Positions 26,099-34,401 of a stretch of 34,925 nucleotides of DNA are shown piece by piece. Numbering within the stretch: the stretch's first letter is position 1; each line of letters starts with the position of its first letter. The notes below the pieces were generated by a model, which was not told where the DNA came from, ran no database searches, and was given only the letters and a program-made list of their open reading frames with translations. The position numbers and the translations under genes were made by a program. The stretch covers positions 1 through 34,925 of the forward strand of contig JAICLV010000005.1 in the NCBI GenBank assembly GCA_025925185.1. Reading direction: 5' to 3'. The stretch comes from Acidothermaceae bacterium (lineage in GTDB: Bacteria; Actinomycetota; Actinomycetes; Acidothermales; Acidothermaceae).

Positions 26099-26107
26099 GC
26101 CCATCGA

Positions 26108-27259
26108 CTAACTGGCTGCGTTTCCCCAAAGGGAAGAGTCGGTCGACTTCAGCGATGCGACGCCGCCGTAGGTGCCGCCGTCCGCTGTGACCAAGGGCGC
26201 GGACAGCTGGTCTTCCAAGACGCCGTCACGGACCTGAATGATGTTGCTGTCGTGATCGGTCGCGCCCGGAGAGAAGGTCTTCCCTTCGATCGCCGCCTTC
26301 AGGTAGTACAGCCCGTAATAGGCGTAAAGGTCGGCAGGCTGCGAGACCGTCGCGTCAATCTGGCCGGCCGCGATGTCCTTGAGCTCCTCCGGGATGCCGT
26401 CGTTTGACACCACAAACACGTGCTTCGGATCGGTCGGGGGGACGAGCAGTCCCTTGGACCTCAGATCCTGCAGCGTGCCGGCCAGCGCGAAGCTCGACTC
26501 CATGTAGACGCCGCGGACGTCGTTGTCCTGCTCGAGCGCGGTCGCCAGTTGCGAGGCGGCCGTGGCGGCGTCCCACTTCGAAGGCTCGGCGTGCACCTTG
26601 ATGCCGGGGAAGTTTTTCTTCATGCAGTCGGAGAAAGCCTGCGTACGGTCGCGGCCGTTAATCGACGCGACGTCACCCTCAAGCATGACGACGCTGTGCT
26701 TTCCGCCGAGCTTCGTACCCAGGAACTCACAGGCCTTCGTTCCGTACGCCTTGTTGTCGGCACGCACCACCATGTAGACGTTGCCCGTGTCGGGACGGGT
26801 GTCGATGCTGACGACCGGGATGTTCTTCGAGTTCAACTGCTGCAACGTGGGGGCGATGGCCGCAGTGTCCTGCGGTGCCATCACGATGCCCTTCACGCCC
26901 TCGCTGACGAGGGTCTGCACGTTGGCCGCGAGCTTGGCGACGTCGTTTTGCGAGTTGGTGGTCTTGATCGTGACTCCCGCCTTCTGCGCCATCTGCGGGG
27001 CGTAGCGGATGTAGGCGTTCCAGAAGTCCGTGTCCGATCGGGGATAGTCGACACCGACGAGCGGCGCGGATCCACCGGCGTCACCACTGGGCGCGGCCGG
27101 CGTAGACGACGGCTGCGTGTTCGACGTGCCTTGCGACGTCGTCGCGCCGCCACCGCCTGTCGCGGCCGCGTTGGAGCTTGGGGAATTCGAGCTGCTGCAT
27201 GCGGCGAGGAGGCTTCCGGCCATGAGCGCGCCTACCGCTACCAACGTCTTTTTATGCAC
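26108..27259 (-). CDS. sugar ABC transporter substrate-binding lipoprotein (CUT2)
   Basis: This 383-residue protein has a lipoprotein signal peptide (MHKKTLVAVGALMAG, lipobox LLAA-C) and a Ser/Gly/Thr-rich linker to about residue 65. The periplasmic-binding-protein type-1 fold follows, with VSEGVKGIVMAPQDTAAIAP, PVVSIDTRPD and VVSNDGIPEELKDIAAGQIDATVSQ as RbsB/XylF-like landmarks. It captures the sugar outside the membrane for the downstream ATPase and permease. GTG at 27259 follows GGGAG at 7 nt and gives the proper signal peptide; the longer open frame upstream is non-coding. Divergent from the GntR regulator. Confidence 0.92.
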   Translation of the reverse strand: MHKKTLVAVGALMAGSLLAACSSSNSPSSNAAATGGGGATTSQGTSNTQPSSTPAAPSGDAGGSAPLVGVDYPRSDTDFWNAYIRYAPQMAQKAGVTIKTTNSQNDVAKLAANVQTLVSEGVKGIVMAPQDTAAIAPTLQQLNSKNIPVVSIDTRPDTGNVYMVVRADNKAYGTKACEFLGTKLGGKHSVVMLEGDVASINGRDRTQAFSDCMKKNFPGIKVHAEPSKWDAATAASQLATALEQDNDVRGVYMESSFALAGTLQDLRSKGLLVPPTDPKHVFVVSNDGIPEELKDIAAGQIDATVSQPADLYAYYGLYYLKAAIEGKTFSPGATDHDSNIIQVRDGVLEDQLSAPLVTADGGTYGGVASLKSTDSSLWGNAAS

Positions 27260-27607
27260 AGTGGGTCTCCCATCGCCTAACTGGTTAGAGGGCTGCCAAG
27301 GCTTGCGTTCTGGGCCCCGAGGCCCAGGCACGTTGGTGCGACATCCGATCTCCGCGACCACCGAGGCGTGCGGCGCACCCGGGCATGTGGTGCCGCCGGC
27401 CGAGGGTCCGGATCGGAGGGCCCAGCGGCCCGGCCACGGAGACATAGGATGTTTCGAGACATGGGATGTTTGTAGCCGCCGCGGGACCACTTGGCAACGC
27501 TCTGCCGTGTAACGGGACCGTAACGATCCAAGGTCTTGCCGAAAAGGGAGGATGATTGAGAGGCTTCCACGACACAAGCAGGTGCGCGCACGGAGGACGG
27601 TCTCGGC
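27260..27607. promoter_or_regulatory. divergent control region between transporter operon and GntR gene
   Basis: This 348-bp gap should hold both promoters and the regulator's operators. On the minus strand TACGGT (27515..27510 region) is a possible -10 for the transporter. Other visible structure: an inverted repeat CTAAC-TG-GTTAG at 27277-27288 close to the binding-protein start; a 7-bp GC hairpin CTGGGCC/GGCCCAG with a CCGA loop at 27310-27327; and the tandem 17-mer pair at 27442-27475. No coding sequence is evident. Confidence 0.55.
27442..27475. promoter_or_regulatory. candidate GntR operator: two tandem 17-bp half-conserved repeats
   Basis: ACATAGGATGTTTCGAG (27442-27458) is followed directly by ACATGGGATGTTTGTAG (27459-27475), identical at 14 of 17 positions. 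Within them ATGTTTC-GAGACAT (27449-27462) is a near-perfect 14-bp palindrome and ACAT-GGG-ATGT (27459-27469) a small one. The position, between divergent regulator and operon, suits binding by the adjacent FadR-type protein. Confidence 0.5.
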
Positions 27608-28330
27608 ATGGCGTTACCCGATGAGGCGATCGCGACGATCCGGTCGCTGATCCAGGCTGGCGAGCTTAAGCCCGGCTCGCGGCTGCCGCCTGAGCCGCAA
27701 CTGGCGGCGAAGCTCGGGTTGTCGCGCAACTCGATGCGTGAGGCGGTCCGCGCGCTCGAGTCCGCGCGGGTGTTGGACGTCCGCCGCGGGGACGGCACGT
27801 ACGTGACCAGCTTGGCCCCGACGCTGCTGCTCGAGGGCCTCGGATTCGCCATCGACCTGTTGCAAGACAACAGCCTGCTCGAGGTCGTCGAGGTGCGCCG
27901 CATGCTTGAGCCGGTCGCGACTGGCACGGCCGCCGCCCGTATCAGCGACGAGTCGCTCACCGAACTGCGCGAGATTCTCGAGAAGATGTACGCGACGCAA
28001 GAGGCCAGCGACCAGATGGTGCAGTACGACATCCTGTTCCACCGCACGGTGATCGCGGCCAACGGAAATGAGACGTTGTCTTCGGTCATCGACGCGTTGT
28101 CGAGCAAGACGATGCGCGCTCGCGTCTGGCGTGGCGTGCTTGAGGCCGGGGCGGCGACCCGAACGCTCGCCGAACACCAGGCGATCTACGACGCACTTGC
28201 CGCGCGCGACGCCGCGCTCGCGCACAGTGCCGCCCTGTTGCACATCAACACGTCCGAGAGCTGGCTGCGAAAAATCCTGAGAGAGACGCAGGCTGAGCAG
28301 CACGATCCAGTCGCGAATGAAGCCGGCTAG
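27608..28330 (+). CDS. FadR/FCD-family GntR transcriptional regulator
   Basis: This 240-residue regulator has an N-terminal winged helix (about residues 5-70) with PPEPQLAAKLGLSRNSMREAVRALES and RRGDGTYVT, and a C-terminal all-helical FCD ligand domain with metal-type histidines in FHRTVIAANGN and EHQAIYDAL. FCD regulators respond to sugar acids or other carboxylates, so L-fuconate or 2-keto-3-deoxy-L-fuconate is a sensible inducer here (inference). ATG at 27608 has GGAGGA about 10 nt upstream. It is divergent from the transporter operon and followed by a second AKR 21 bp downstream. Confidence 0.93.
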   Translation: MALPDEAIATIRSLIQAGELKPGSRLPPEPQLAAKLGLSRNSMREAVRALESARVLDVRRGDGTYVTSLAPTLLLEGLGFAIDLLQDNSLLEVVEVRRMLEPVATGTAAARISDESLTELREILEKMYATQEASDQMVQYDILFHRTVIAANGNETLSSVIDALSSKTMRARVWRGVLEAGAATRTLAEHQAIYDALAARDAALAHSAALLHINTSESWLRKILRETQAEQHDPVANEAG

Positions 28331-28351
28331 TCGAAGGGTCTCGTCGCAACC

Positions 28352-29356
28352 GTGAGTGGCGCTCAAGCGCTCGGCCGGGTGGCGCTCGGCCGGGCAGGCG
28401 TGGAGGTCAGCCGCTTGGGTTTCGGCGGCGCACCGATCGCTGGGCTGTTTCGCGCCGTCGACGCCGAAACCGCGCGAGGCGCGCTCACGGCCGCCTGGGA
28501 CTGCGGCGTCCGCTACTTCGACACCGCGCCGCATTACGGCGCCGGCCTTTCGGAGCGCCGCATCGGCGAGTTTCTCCGCGGGCGTCACGACGATCAGTGG
28601 GCGCTGTCGACCAAGGTCGGCCGCTTGATAGAGCAGGCACGACCAGACGCCGCCGACGACGTGGGCTTTGTCGACGAGCAACCGACGTCGAGGAGCTTCG
28701 ACTTCAGTCGGGCCGGTGTGCGGCGGTCGTTCGAGGCCAGCCTCGAACGGCTCGGTGTCGATCGCATTGACATCGCGTTCTTGCACGATCCCGACGACCA
28801 CCTCGACGACGCGATCGCCCAAGGCTGTCCGGCGCTTTCGACGTTGCGCGACGAAGGCTTGGTTCGCAGCAGCGGGGCCGGCATGAACCAAACTGCGGCG
28901 CTTACCCGACTCGTTCGAGAAACCGACATCGACGTCGTCCTTCTCGCGGGCCGGTACACCCTGCTCGACCAGGCTGCGCTCGATGAGCTGTTTCCCGCCT
29001 GTGCGCGGCGACGCGCGTCCGTCGTCGTCGGCGGCGTCTTCAACAGTGGGATCCTCGCCGACCCGGTTGCCCATCCTCACTTTGACTACAAGCCAGCTCC
29101 CCGTCGGATCCGCGAACGAGCGCTGCGGATCGCCACGGTGTGCGCTGCCCACGGCGTGCCGATCGCCGCCGCGGCTTTGCAGTTCCCGCTCGCGCATCCG
29201 GCCGTCACCAGCATTGTCGTCGGTGCGCGGTCGGCGGCCGAAGTCCGCGAGAACCGCGGGCTTCTCGACACGCCAATCCCTTCTGCGCTTTGGGCTCAGC
29301 TTCGGGCGGAGTCGTTGCTCCGCGCCGACGCCCCGGTTCCCGGCGATAGTCGTTAA
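28352..29356 (+). CDS. aldo/keto reductase, D-threo-aldose 1-dehydrogenase-like
   Basis: This 334-residue AKR has the tetrad D57, Y62, K88 and H145, and opens with GRVALGRAGVEVSRLGFGGA. The family (D-threo-aldose 1-dehydrogenase, also bacterial L-fucose dehydrogenase and pyridoxal 4-dehydrogenase) is marked by FDTAPHYGAGLSERRIGEFL, STKVGRL and FLHDPDDH. It oxidises L-fucose and similar aldoses at C1. GTG at 28352 has only a weak GAAGG upstream. Placed in tandem with the GntR regulator, it duplicates the presumed activity of the AKR at 22485, though the two are of different subfamilies. Confidence 0.9.
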   Translation: MSGAQALGRVALGRAGVEVSRLGFGGAPIAGLFRAVDAETARGALTAAWDCGVRYFDTAPHYGAGLSERRIGEFLRGRHDDQWALSTKVGRLIEQARPDAADDVGFVDEQPTSRSFDFSRAGVRRSFEASLERLGVDRIDIAFLHDPDDHLDDAIAQGCPALSTLRDEGLVRSSGAGMNQTAALTRLVRETDIDVVLLAGRYTLLDQAALDELFPACARRRASVVVGGVFNSGILADPVAHPHFDYKPAPRRIRERALRIATVCAAHGVPIAAAALQFPLAHPAVTSIVVGARSAAEVRENRGLLDTPIPSALWAQLRAESLLRADAPVPGDSR

Positions 29357-29391
29357 CGCCCGCTGCCTTTTTGTGGTCTGTGCGGCGGGCG
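29357..29391 (+). terminator. weak terminator candidate after the second AKR
   Basis: CGCCCGC pairs with GCGGGCG across a 21-nt loop containing TTTTT, directly after the AKR stop. The long loop and lack of a trailing T-run make it doubtful. Confidence 0.3.
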
Positions 29392-29620
29392 AACGCGCTG
29401 TCCCTCGGACGACGGGCTGAACTTCGCCCTCGCCTGCGACAGTGACCGCAGCGCCCGCCCAGTCTTCACAGCACAAACATATGACGAATGACGTATGCCG
29501 TCAACGGACGGGCAGCGAAAGTGATCCATCGTTTCGCGCCTGCGGGCGCGCGCCCGCCCGACGGGATTTGCCGCCGTCCTAGACTCCGAGCAGCAACCGC
29601 CGTCGTGCCGGAGGATCCGC
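29392..29620. promoter_or_regulatory. promoter region of the alpha-subunit gene with a 16-bp palindrome
   Basis: TAGACT (29580-29585) is a -10 candidate about 35 nt before the GTG at 29621. A perfect palindrome GCGGGCGC-GCGCCCGC (29542-29557) ends where a -35 would begin, as an operator would. No coding sequence seen. Confidence 0.4.
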
Positions 29621-31393
29621 GTGCATAAGGTGCTCATCGCCAATCGCGGCGAAATCGCCGTCCGCGTCGCCCGCGCGTGCCGCGACGCGTCGCTCGGCAG
29701 CGTGGCGGTGTACGCGACGTCCGACCTCGACGCGGTGCATGTGCGGGCCGCCGACGAGGCGTACGCGCTTGGCGGTGACACGGCCGCCGACAGCTATCTC
29801 GACATCGCGAAGCTGATCGACGTCGCCGCGCGTTCGGGCGCCGACGCGGTGCACCCGGGCTATGGGTTCCTCTCCGAGAACGCCGAGTTCGCGACCGCGG
29901 TGATTGACGCCGGGTTGATCTGGATCGGCCCACCACCCGCCGCCATTGAGGCGTTGGGCGACAAGGTGCGCGCGAGGCACATCGCGGCCTCCGTCGGTGC
30001 GCCGCTCACTCCCGGCACGCCAGATCCGGTGAGCGGCGCCGACGAGGTCGGGGCGTTCGCCCGCGAACACGGGGTGCCGGTAGCCATCAAGGCGGCGTTC
30101 GGCGGCGGCGGCCGTGGTTTGAAGGTCGCCCGCTCGATCGAAGAAATTCCCGCGCAGTACGACTCGGCGGTGCGTGAGGCGGTCGCGGCGTTCGGGCGCG
30201 GAGAGTGCTTCGTCGAGCGATATCTCGACCGGCCTCGCCACGTCGAGACCCAATGTCTCGCGGACACGCACGGACACGTCGTCGTGGTGTCGAGCCGCGA
30301 CTGCTCTCTCCAACGCCGGCACCAAAAGCTTGTCGAGGAAGCACCGGCGCCGTTTCTCACCGACGCGCAAGTGGCGACGCTGTACGCGTCGTCCAAAGAC
30401 ATCTTGCGAGCGGCCGGCTACGTAGGTGCGGGCACCTGCGAGTTCCTTGTGGGGCAAGACGGCTCAATCTCGTTCCTCGAGGTGAACACCCGGCTGCAGG
30501 TCGAGCACCCGGTCAGCGAGGAAGTGTCGGGCATCGACCTCGTGCGCGAGCAATTCCGAATCGCGGACGGCGAAGCCCTCGGCTACGACGATCCACCGGC
30601 GCGCGGGCATTCGATCGAGTTCCGGGTAAACGGCGAGGACCCGGGCCGGAATTTCCTTCCAGGGCCAGGCAAAGTCGCGGTGTGGCGGCCGCCGTCGGGC
30701 CCAGGGGTGCGGCTCGACTCCGGTGTCGAGCAGGGCAGCGTGGTCGGCCAGGCGTTCGACTCGCTGCTGGCCAAACTCATCGTCACCGGCGCCGATCGGG
30801 CGCAGGCGTTGCAACGCGCGAGGCGCGCCCTCGCCGAATTCGAGGTCGACGGACTGCCTACGGCGCTGCCCTTTCACCGCGCGGTCGTCGACGACCCGGC
30901 GTTCGCGCCGACTGACCCCGCGCAGCCGTTCAGCGTGCACACCCGCTGGATTGAGACCGAGTTCGCCAACGAGATCGCGCCGTTCGCGGCCGGCGCCGAC
31001 GCTGGTGACGCCGATGAGCGCGCGACGATCACCGTCGAAGTCGGCGGGAAGCGCCTGGAAGTCACCATGCCCGGCGGCATCGGCCTCGCGGGACTGCGAC
31101 GCGGCGAGACCAGCCGCAAGCCACGGTCACGAGCCACACGCGTCCCGTCGTCCGGACACACCGGCGACGTGCTGACCGCGCCGATGCAGGGAACCATCGT
31201 CAAGGTCGCTGTGGCGGACGGCGATACGGTCGCGGCAGGCGATCTGATCGTCGTGCTGGAAGCCATGAAGATGGAGCAACCGCTCGTGGCGCACAAGTCG
31301 GGTGTGGTCAGCGGACTGGTCGCCGCCGCCGGTCAGGTGATCTCCGGCGGAGATGTCGTGTGCGAGATCCGGGCTGCCGAAGAAGGGGTATGA
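29621..31393 (+). CDS. acyl-CoA carboxylase alpha subunit (biotin carboxylase + BCCP)
   Basis: This 590-residue AccA3-type protein has a biotin carboxylase half with [15 protein letters not shown], the glycine-rich ATP loop [24 protein letters not shown] and [12 protein letters not shown] with catalytic Glu/Arg. A C-terminal biotinyl domain carries LEAMKMEQP, where K550 is the biotinylated lysine. It carboxylates biotin with bicarbonate and ATP and passes CO2 to beta subunits such as those at 268 and 13638. GTG at 29621 follows GGAGG at 6 nt. In mycobacteria accA3 is a few genes from accD5-accE5; here about 14 kb separates them. The next gene overlaps its stop as ATGA. Confidence 0.95.
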   Translation: MHKVLIANRGEIAVRVARACRDASLGSVAVYATSDLDAVHVRAADEAYALGGDTAADSYLDIAKLIDVAARSGADAVHPGYGFLSENAEFATAVIDAGLIWIGPPPAAIEALGDKVRARHIAASVGAPLTPGTPDPVSGADEVGAFAREHGVPVAIKAAFGGGGRGLKVARSIEEIPAQYDSAVREAVAAFGRGECFVERYLDRPRHVETQCLADTHGHVVVVSSRDCSLQRRHQKLVEEAPAPFLTDAQVATLYASSKDILRAAGYVGAGTCEFLVGQDGSISFLEVNTRLQVEHPVSEEVSGIDLVREQFRIADGEALGYDDPPARGHSIEFRVNGEDPGRNFLPGPGKVAVWRPPSGPGVRLDSGVEQGSVVGQAFDSLLAKLIVTGADRAQALQRARRALAEFEVDGLPTALPFHRAVVDDPAFAPTDPAQPFSVHTRWIETEFANEIAPFAAGADAGDADERATITVEVGGKRLEVTMPGGIGLAGLRRGETSRKPRSRATRVPSSGHTGDVLTAPMQGTIVKVAVADGDTVAAGDLIVVLEAMKMEQPLVAHKSGVVSGLVAAAGQVISGGDVVCEIRAAEEGV

Positions 31394-32601
31394 GGAATCG
31401 CCGGCTGGCCCTGCTAGCTGCGTTTGCCTGCTGCGTCGCGCTCCCGGCATGCGATGGGACGGCGCGGCGTGCGACGCCGCCTGGGGATCCGTCGCCGTCG
31501 CTCACGTCTCCGACGATGCCGTCGCCGGCGTCCGCCGCGACCGGCCACGACTTGGCGAGGTCGTCAACCCCTGCATCCCCTTCATCGGCCGCCTCGTCGT
31601 CCCGCTCGCCTAGCCGGTCTGCGGCCCCGACGACGGCTGCAGCGAAGCCGATCAGCCCGCCAACGCCGAAGGCGGCAAACGCGCCATCACTGCGACCACC
31701 GAAGGCCGCGTCGTCCGACGTCCTGGCGGGCACGCGTTGCCAGATCTTGCCCGCCGACAACTACTGGCACGCCGACATTCGCGGGCTGCCGGTTGACGGC
31801 CACAGCGCTCAATGGCTCGCGGCGATGGGGGCGAGCACCCGCAAACTGCACCCCGACTTCGGACCGTCGTACGGCGAACAGGCTGTGCCGTATGGGATTC
31901 CGATCACCGTGGTGCCAGCGGGCCATTCCCGAGTGCAGGTGCATTTCGACTACGACGACGAGAGCGACCACCTTGGGTACCCGTTCGGCGCCGAGACCGT
32001 GATTGAGGGTGGCGCCGACGCCGACGGTGATCGCCACGCTATCGTCGTCACCGCCGACACCTGCGAGCTGTTCGAGACGTTCGACACGCATTCGACCGCG
32101 AGCGGTTGGACGGCAGGCTCCGGCGCGCACTGGCTGCTGAACAGCGACGCGCTGCGGCCCGATGGCTGGACTTCTGCAGATGCCGCCGGATTGCCTATCC
32201 TGCCTGGGCTTTTGCGGTGGGATGAGGTTGCCGCCGGCCACGTCGACCACGCCATCAGGTTCACCACGAACGCCACCGACGCGTCGCACATTTGGCCGGC
32301 GCGACATGACGCGAGTTCGCGTCACGACTTCTCGTTGCCGCCGATGGGCGCGCGCTTCCGGCTCAAGGCGAGCTTCGACACCTCGCGCTACAGCGCGCAA
32401 ACGCAGGTGGTGCTGCGCGCGATGCAGACCTACGGGCTGGTGCTCGCAGACAACGGCTCGCCCTGGTACTTCCAGGGCTCAGCCGACACCGGTTGGCCCG
32501 ACGCGCTGATCTCGCAACTGAAGACGATCCCGGCCAGCGCGTTCGAGGCGGTCGACACCAGTAGCCTGCGGGTGTCGGCCAACAGCGGGGCGACCCGCTG
32601 A
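31390..32601 (+). CDS. secreted lipoprotein of unknown function
   Basis: This 403-residue protein starts with a lipoprotein signal ([13 protein letters not shown], lipobox ALPA-C) and a Ser/Thr/Pro/Ala linker of about 90 residues. Then comes a conserved region with [75 protein letters not shown] and [16 protein letters not shown] recognise the pattern as a widespread actinobacterial secreted family without a known activity; the DESD and WPARH segments could form an active site, but this is not established. ATG at 31390 overlaps the alpha-subunit stop as ATGA, an unusual partner for a carboxylase. Confidence 0.85.
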   Translation: MRNRRLALLAAFACCVALPACDGTARRATPPGDPSPSLTSPTMPSPASAATGHDLARSSTPASPSSAASSSRSPSRSAAPTTAAAKPISPPTPKAANAPSLRPPKAASSDVLAGTRCQILPADNYWHADIRGLPVDGHSAQWLAAMGASTRKLHPDFGPSYGEQAVPYGIPITVVPAGHSRVQVHFDYDDESDHLGYPFGAETVIEGGADADGDRHAIVVTADTCELFETFDTHSTASGWTAGSGAHWLLNSDALRPDGWTSADAAGLPILPGLLRWDEVAAGHVDHAIRFTTNATDASHIWPARHDASSRHDFSLPPMGARFRLKASFDTSRYSAQTQVVLRAMQTYGLVLADNGSPWYFQGSADTGWPDALISQLKTIPASAFEAVDTSSLRVSANSGATR

Positions 32602-32633
32602 GTCCGGCCAGGGCCGGATGGTCTCGCTGCGAG

Positions 32634-32856
32634 TCATCCATTGCGTGATTCATTCGACCCGCTCTTCGAACGGCTGTAAGAACTGTCGCGACGTATCCGC
32701 TCGACAAGTCCGCGCGCCTCGACCCGGCTGACCAACGCGGCGCCGGTCGCCTTTGCCAAGCCGCATGTGGTCGGCGATTTCACCACGCGTCAACGGCCCG
32801 CGCGACGCGAGGTGGTGCAGCAACGCGAGCATGCGAGGCGTGACATCGCAGCCATG
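32634..32856 (-). pseudogene. MarR-type winged-helix regulator remnant, frameshifted
   Basis: One minus-strand frame reads VTPRMLALLHHLASRGPLTR then GEIADHM. The expected continuation GLAKATGAALVSRVEARGL then VERIRRDSS is in the next frame and ends at 32634. Removing one C at 32763 joins them into a recognisable MarR helix-turn-helix and wing. About 70 residues remain of a usual 140, without a clear start codon or C-terminal dimerisation helix. Divergent from the DUF5313 gene. Confidence 0.6.
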
Positions 32857-32886
32857 GATAGCCTGCCCACGTCGACCGTTGTCAAC

Positions 32887-32892
32887 TACGGT
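32887..32892 (+). promoter_or_regulatory. putative leaderless -10 element (TACGGT)
   Basis: TACGGT lies 6 nt before the GTG at 32899 of the DUF5313 gene, which has no Shine-Dalgarno. On the other strand a TTGACA (32885..32880) faces the MarR remnant and may be the -35 of its former promoter. Confidence 0.45.
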
Positions 32893-32898
32893 CAAGGG

Positions 32899-33246
32899 GT
32901 GAGCCGTATCCCGGGTGACCCAGGGCCGCTGCGGTGGCTGTGGTTCGCCATCGGCCTTCGGCTCCCGCCCGAAAACGCCGAATGGGTGCGGCACGAGCTG
33001 ACCGACGCCGGGTGGCGGGTGCGCGCGTTGTTTCGGCAGCTCGCCCTGCTCGTTCCGATCGCCGGGGCGATGTTCGCGCTGCCCGGGGCATGGACCATCC
33101 GCGCCGCGATGGCGGCGCTGGTGGTCGCGGGTGGAACCTTGGTCGCGCTCGCGTACGGCGACAGCCTGCGCGCCTCGCGGCTGCGCCAGCACCGGCTCCA
33201 AGTGCCCGAAGACCCCGACCTCGGCCGACCCACCGACGCGAGTTGA
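32899..33246 (+). CDS. DUF5313-type membrane protein
   Basis: This 115-residue protein begins RIPGDPGPLRWLWFAIG and LPPENAEWVRHELTDAGWR, matching a small actinobacterial family with a conserved N-terminal WxxxGxxLPxxxxxWVxxDLT-like region. Two transmembrane helices follow (about residues 43-60 and 64-80). Function unknown. GTG at 32899 is chosen because it gives the conserved start and has a -10 box 6 nt upstream. A longer frame would overlap the MarR remnant. DUF1990 follows closely. Confidence 0.8.
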   Translation: MSRIPGDPGPLRWLWFAIGLRLPPENAEWVRHELTDAGWRVRALFRQLALLVPIAGAMFALPGAWTIRAAMAALVVAGGTLVALAYGDSLRASRLRQHRLQVPEDPDLGRPTDAS

Positions 33247-33259
33247 GGATGAGCGCGTG

Positions 33260-33859
33260 ATGACGACGAATTCGCGACCTGGTCACCCGCTGCTGCCAAG
33301 GCTCTCGCTCGGACCGGTCGACCGCGCGTTGCGTCGAGAGTTGGAGCACGCCGAGGCGCGCGACTTCAACTACCCGCAGGTCGGCGCGAGCCGCGACGAG
33401 ACGGTTCCTCCGAGGTGCGATCGCGTTTCCGAATCGGCCGTCGTAGGTGCCGGAATGGCCCAGTTTTCTCTGCTAGCAGAGGGAATTCGAAACTGGGAGG
33501 TCCACCGGCGCAGCGGCCTGCACGTGTTGGCCGACGGTTTGGCGCGCGAAGGCGGCAATGTGGCGATCGCGCAGCGGTTCGGATTGCCCGCCGTTGTGCT
33601 CTCGTGCCGAGTCGTGTGGACGCTCGACGAGCCGCAGCGCAACGGCTTCGGGTACGGCAGCCTCACCGGTCATCCCGAAGCGGGCGAGGAGGCATTCCTC
33701 GCCGAACTCGACCCTGACGGCGCCGTGCGATTCCGAGTGTTCGGCTTCACGTCTCCAGGCACGGTCGTCACCGCGGCGACGCGCCCGTTGACCCGGGCGC
33801 TCACCCGCCGCGCGCTGCTCGGTTACCTGCGCGCCGCCCGCTCGGTCGTTGCTGGCTAG
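33260..33859 (+). CDS. DUF1990 family protein
   Basis: This 199-residue protein has the DUF1990 pattern: NYPQVGASRDE near the N terminus, AVVGAGMAQFSLLAEGIRNWEVH, then FGYGSLTGHPEAGEEAFLAEL and a C-terminal SPGTVVTAATRPLTRALTRR. The fold is a lipocalin/START-like hydrophobic pocket in related proteins; function unknown. ATG at 33260 is used; the in-frame GTG at 33257 lies 8 nt after GAGG and is equally possible. It lies 13 bp after the DUF5313 gene and probably shares its mRNA, ending at the strong terminator at 33868. Confidence 0.82.
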   Translation: MTTNSRPGHPLLPRLSLGPVDRALRRELEHAEARDFNYPQVGASRDETVPPRCDRVSESAVVGAGMAQFSLLAEGIRNWEVHRRSGLHVLADGLAREGGNVAIAQRFGLPAVVLSCRVVWTLDEPQRNGFGYGSLTGHPEAGEEAFLAELDPDGAVRFRVFGFTSPGTVVTAATRPLTRALTRRALLGYLRAARSVVAG

Positions 33860-33867
33860 GACGACGA

Positions 33868-33897
33868 GTGGGGTGGCCGCTGGCACGGCCACCCCAC
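33868..33897. terminator. strong bidirectional hairpin
   Basis: GTGGGGTGGCCG pairs perfectly with CGGCCACCCCAC (12 bp, loop CTGGCA). It begins 8 nt after the DUF1990 stop and ends 14 nt before the stop of the convergent binding-protein fragment, so it would end transcription from both sides. No T-run, as is common in actinobacteria. Confidence 0.85.
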
Positions 33898-33911
33898 CAC
33901 AAGCTCGCGGA

Positions 33912-34256
33912 CTAGAAGTCGTACTGCATGTAGTTGTCCTTGGTGAACTCAAGTGGCTCCGAGAAGATGATCGTGTTCGGAGCGGGGTCGTTGGTCACCG
34001 TGAACGTTCCGAGGTCTCCCGCCGTGAAACTGCCACCGGCCTGCGGCATCGTCCCGTCGAGGTCGGCCCGAGCGACGTATGCGATGAGTTCGCCCTGCTT
34101 AACCTCGTCCCACAAGAAGAGCCCGGCCAGCGAGCCGTCGGCGAAGTACTGCGGGTTCGGGTTTGGTCGCCAATACCGAAGACAGGCAGGCGCACGTTCC
34201 TGTTGTGGCCGAGGCAACGCGGTCGACCTTCGGCTGTTCCTCACCCCTCCCAGCAA
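33912..34256 (-). pseudogene. sugar ABC transporter substrate-binding protein, C-terminal remnant (rhamnose-type)
   Basis: The last 80-85 residues of this frame (FADGSLAGLFLWDEVKQG, GGSFTAGDLGTFTV, FTKDNYMQYDF) match the C terminus of RhaS-like binding proteins: the WxPVDLG-type hinge, GDxFxAGxLGxY, and the terminal F-x-K-D-N-x-x-x-F-x-F. Upstream of about 34165 the match changes frame (VFGIGD lies in a neighbouring frame), and nothing of the other two thirds of the protein, nor a signal peptide, is found. It is a decayed gene or the edge of a deletion. Confidence 0.65.
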
Positions 34257-34401
34257 GCACGTTCACAACGACGGCCGCATCGTCACGCGACAGCCCTTCT
34301 GCGTTGTGTGTGCGATAACAACTGCTCGACGGTGCGGGATCTGCATGGCAAGCCACTCACTGTCATCCTGACTACGGACGGAGCCGTCGGATCGCGCCGC
34401 C
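34257..34401. other. short stretch without a recognisable gene
   Basis: Reading frames here are shadows without family resemblance. The segment lies between the ThuA-like stop and the decayed binding protein and may be degraded coding DNA. Confidence 0.4.

Noticed and set aside
27614..29476. Long minus-strand open frame opposite GntR and the second AKR
   Set aside because: Spans two plus-strand genes with clear domains; high-GC frame-opening artefact.
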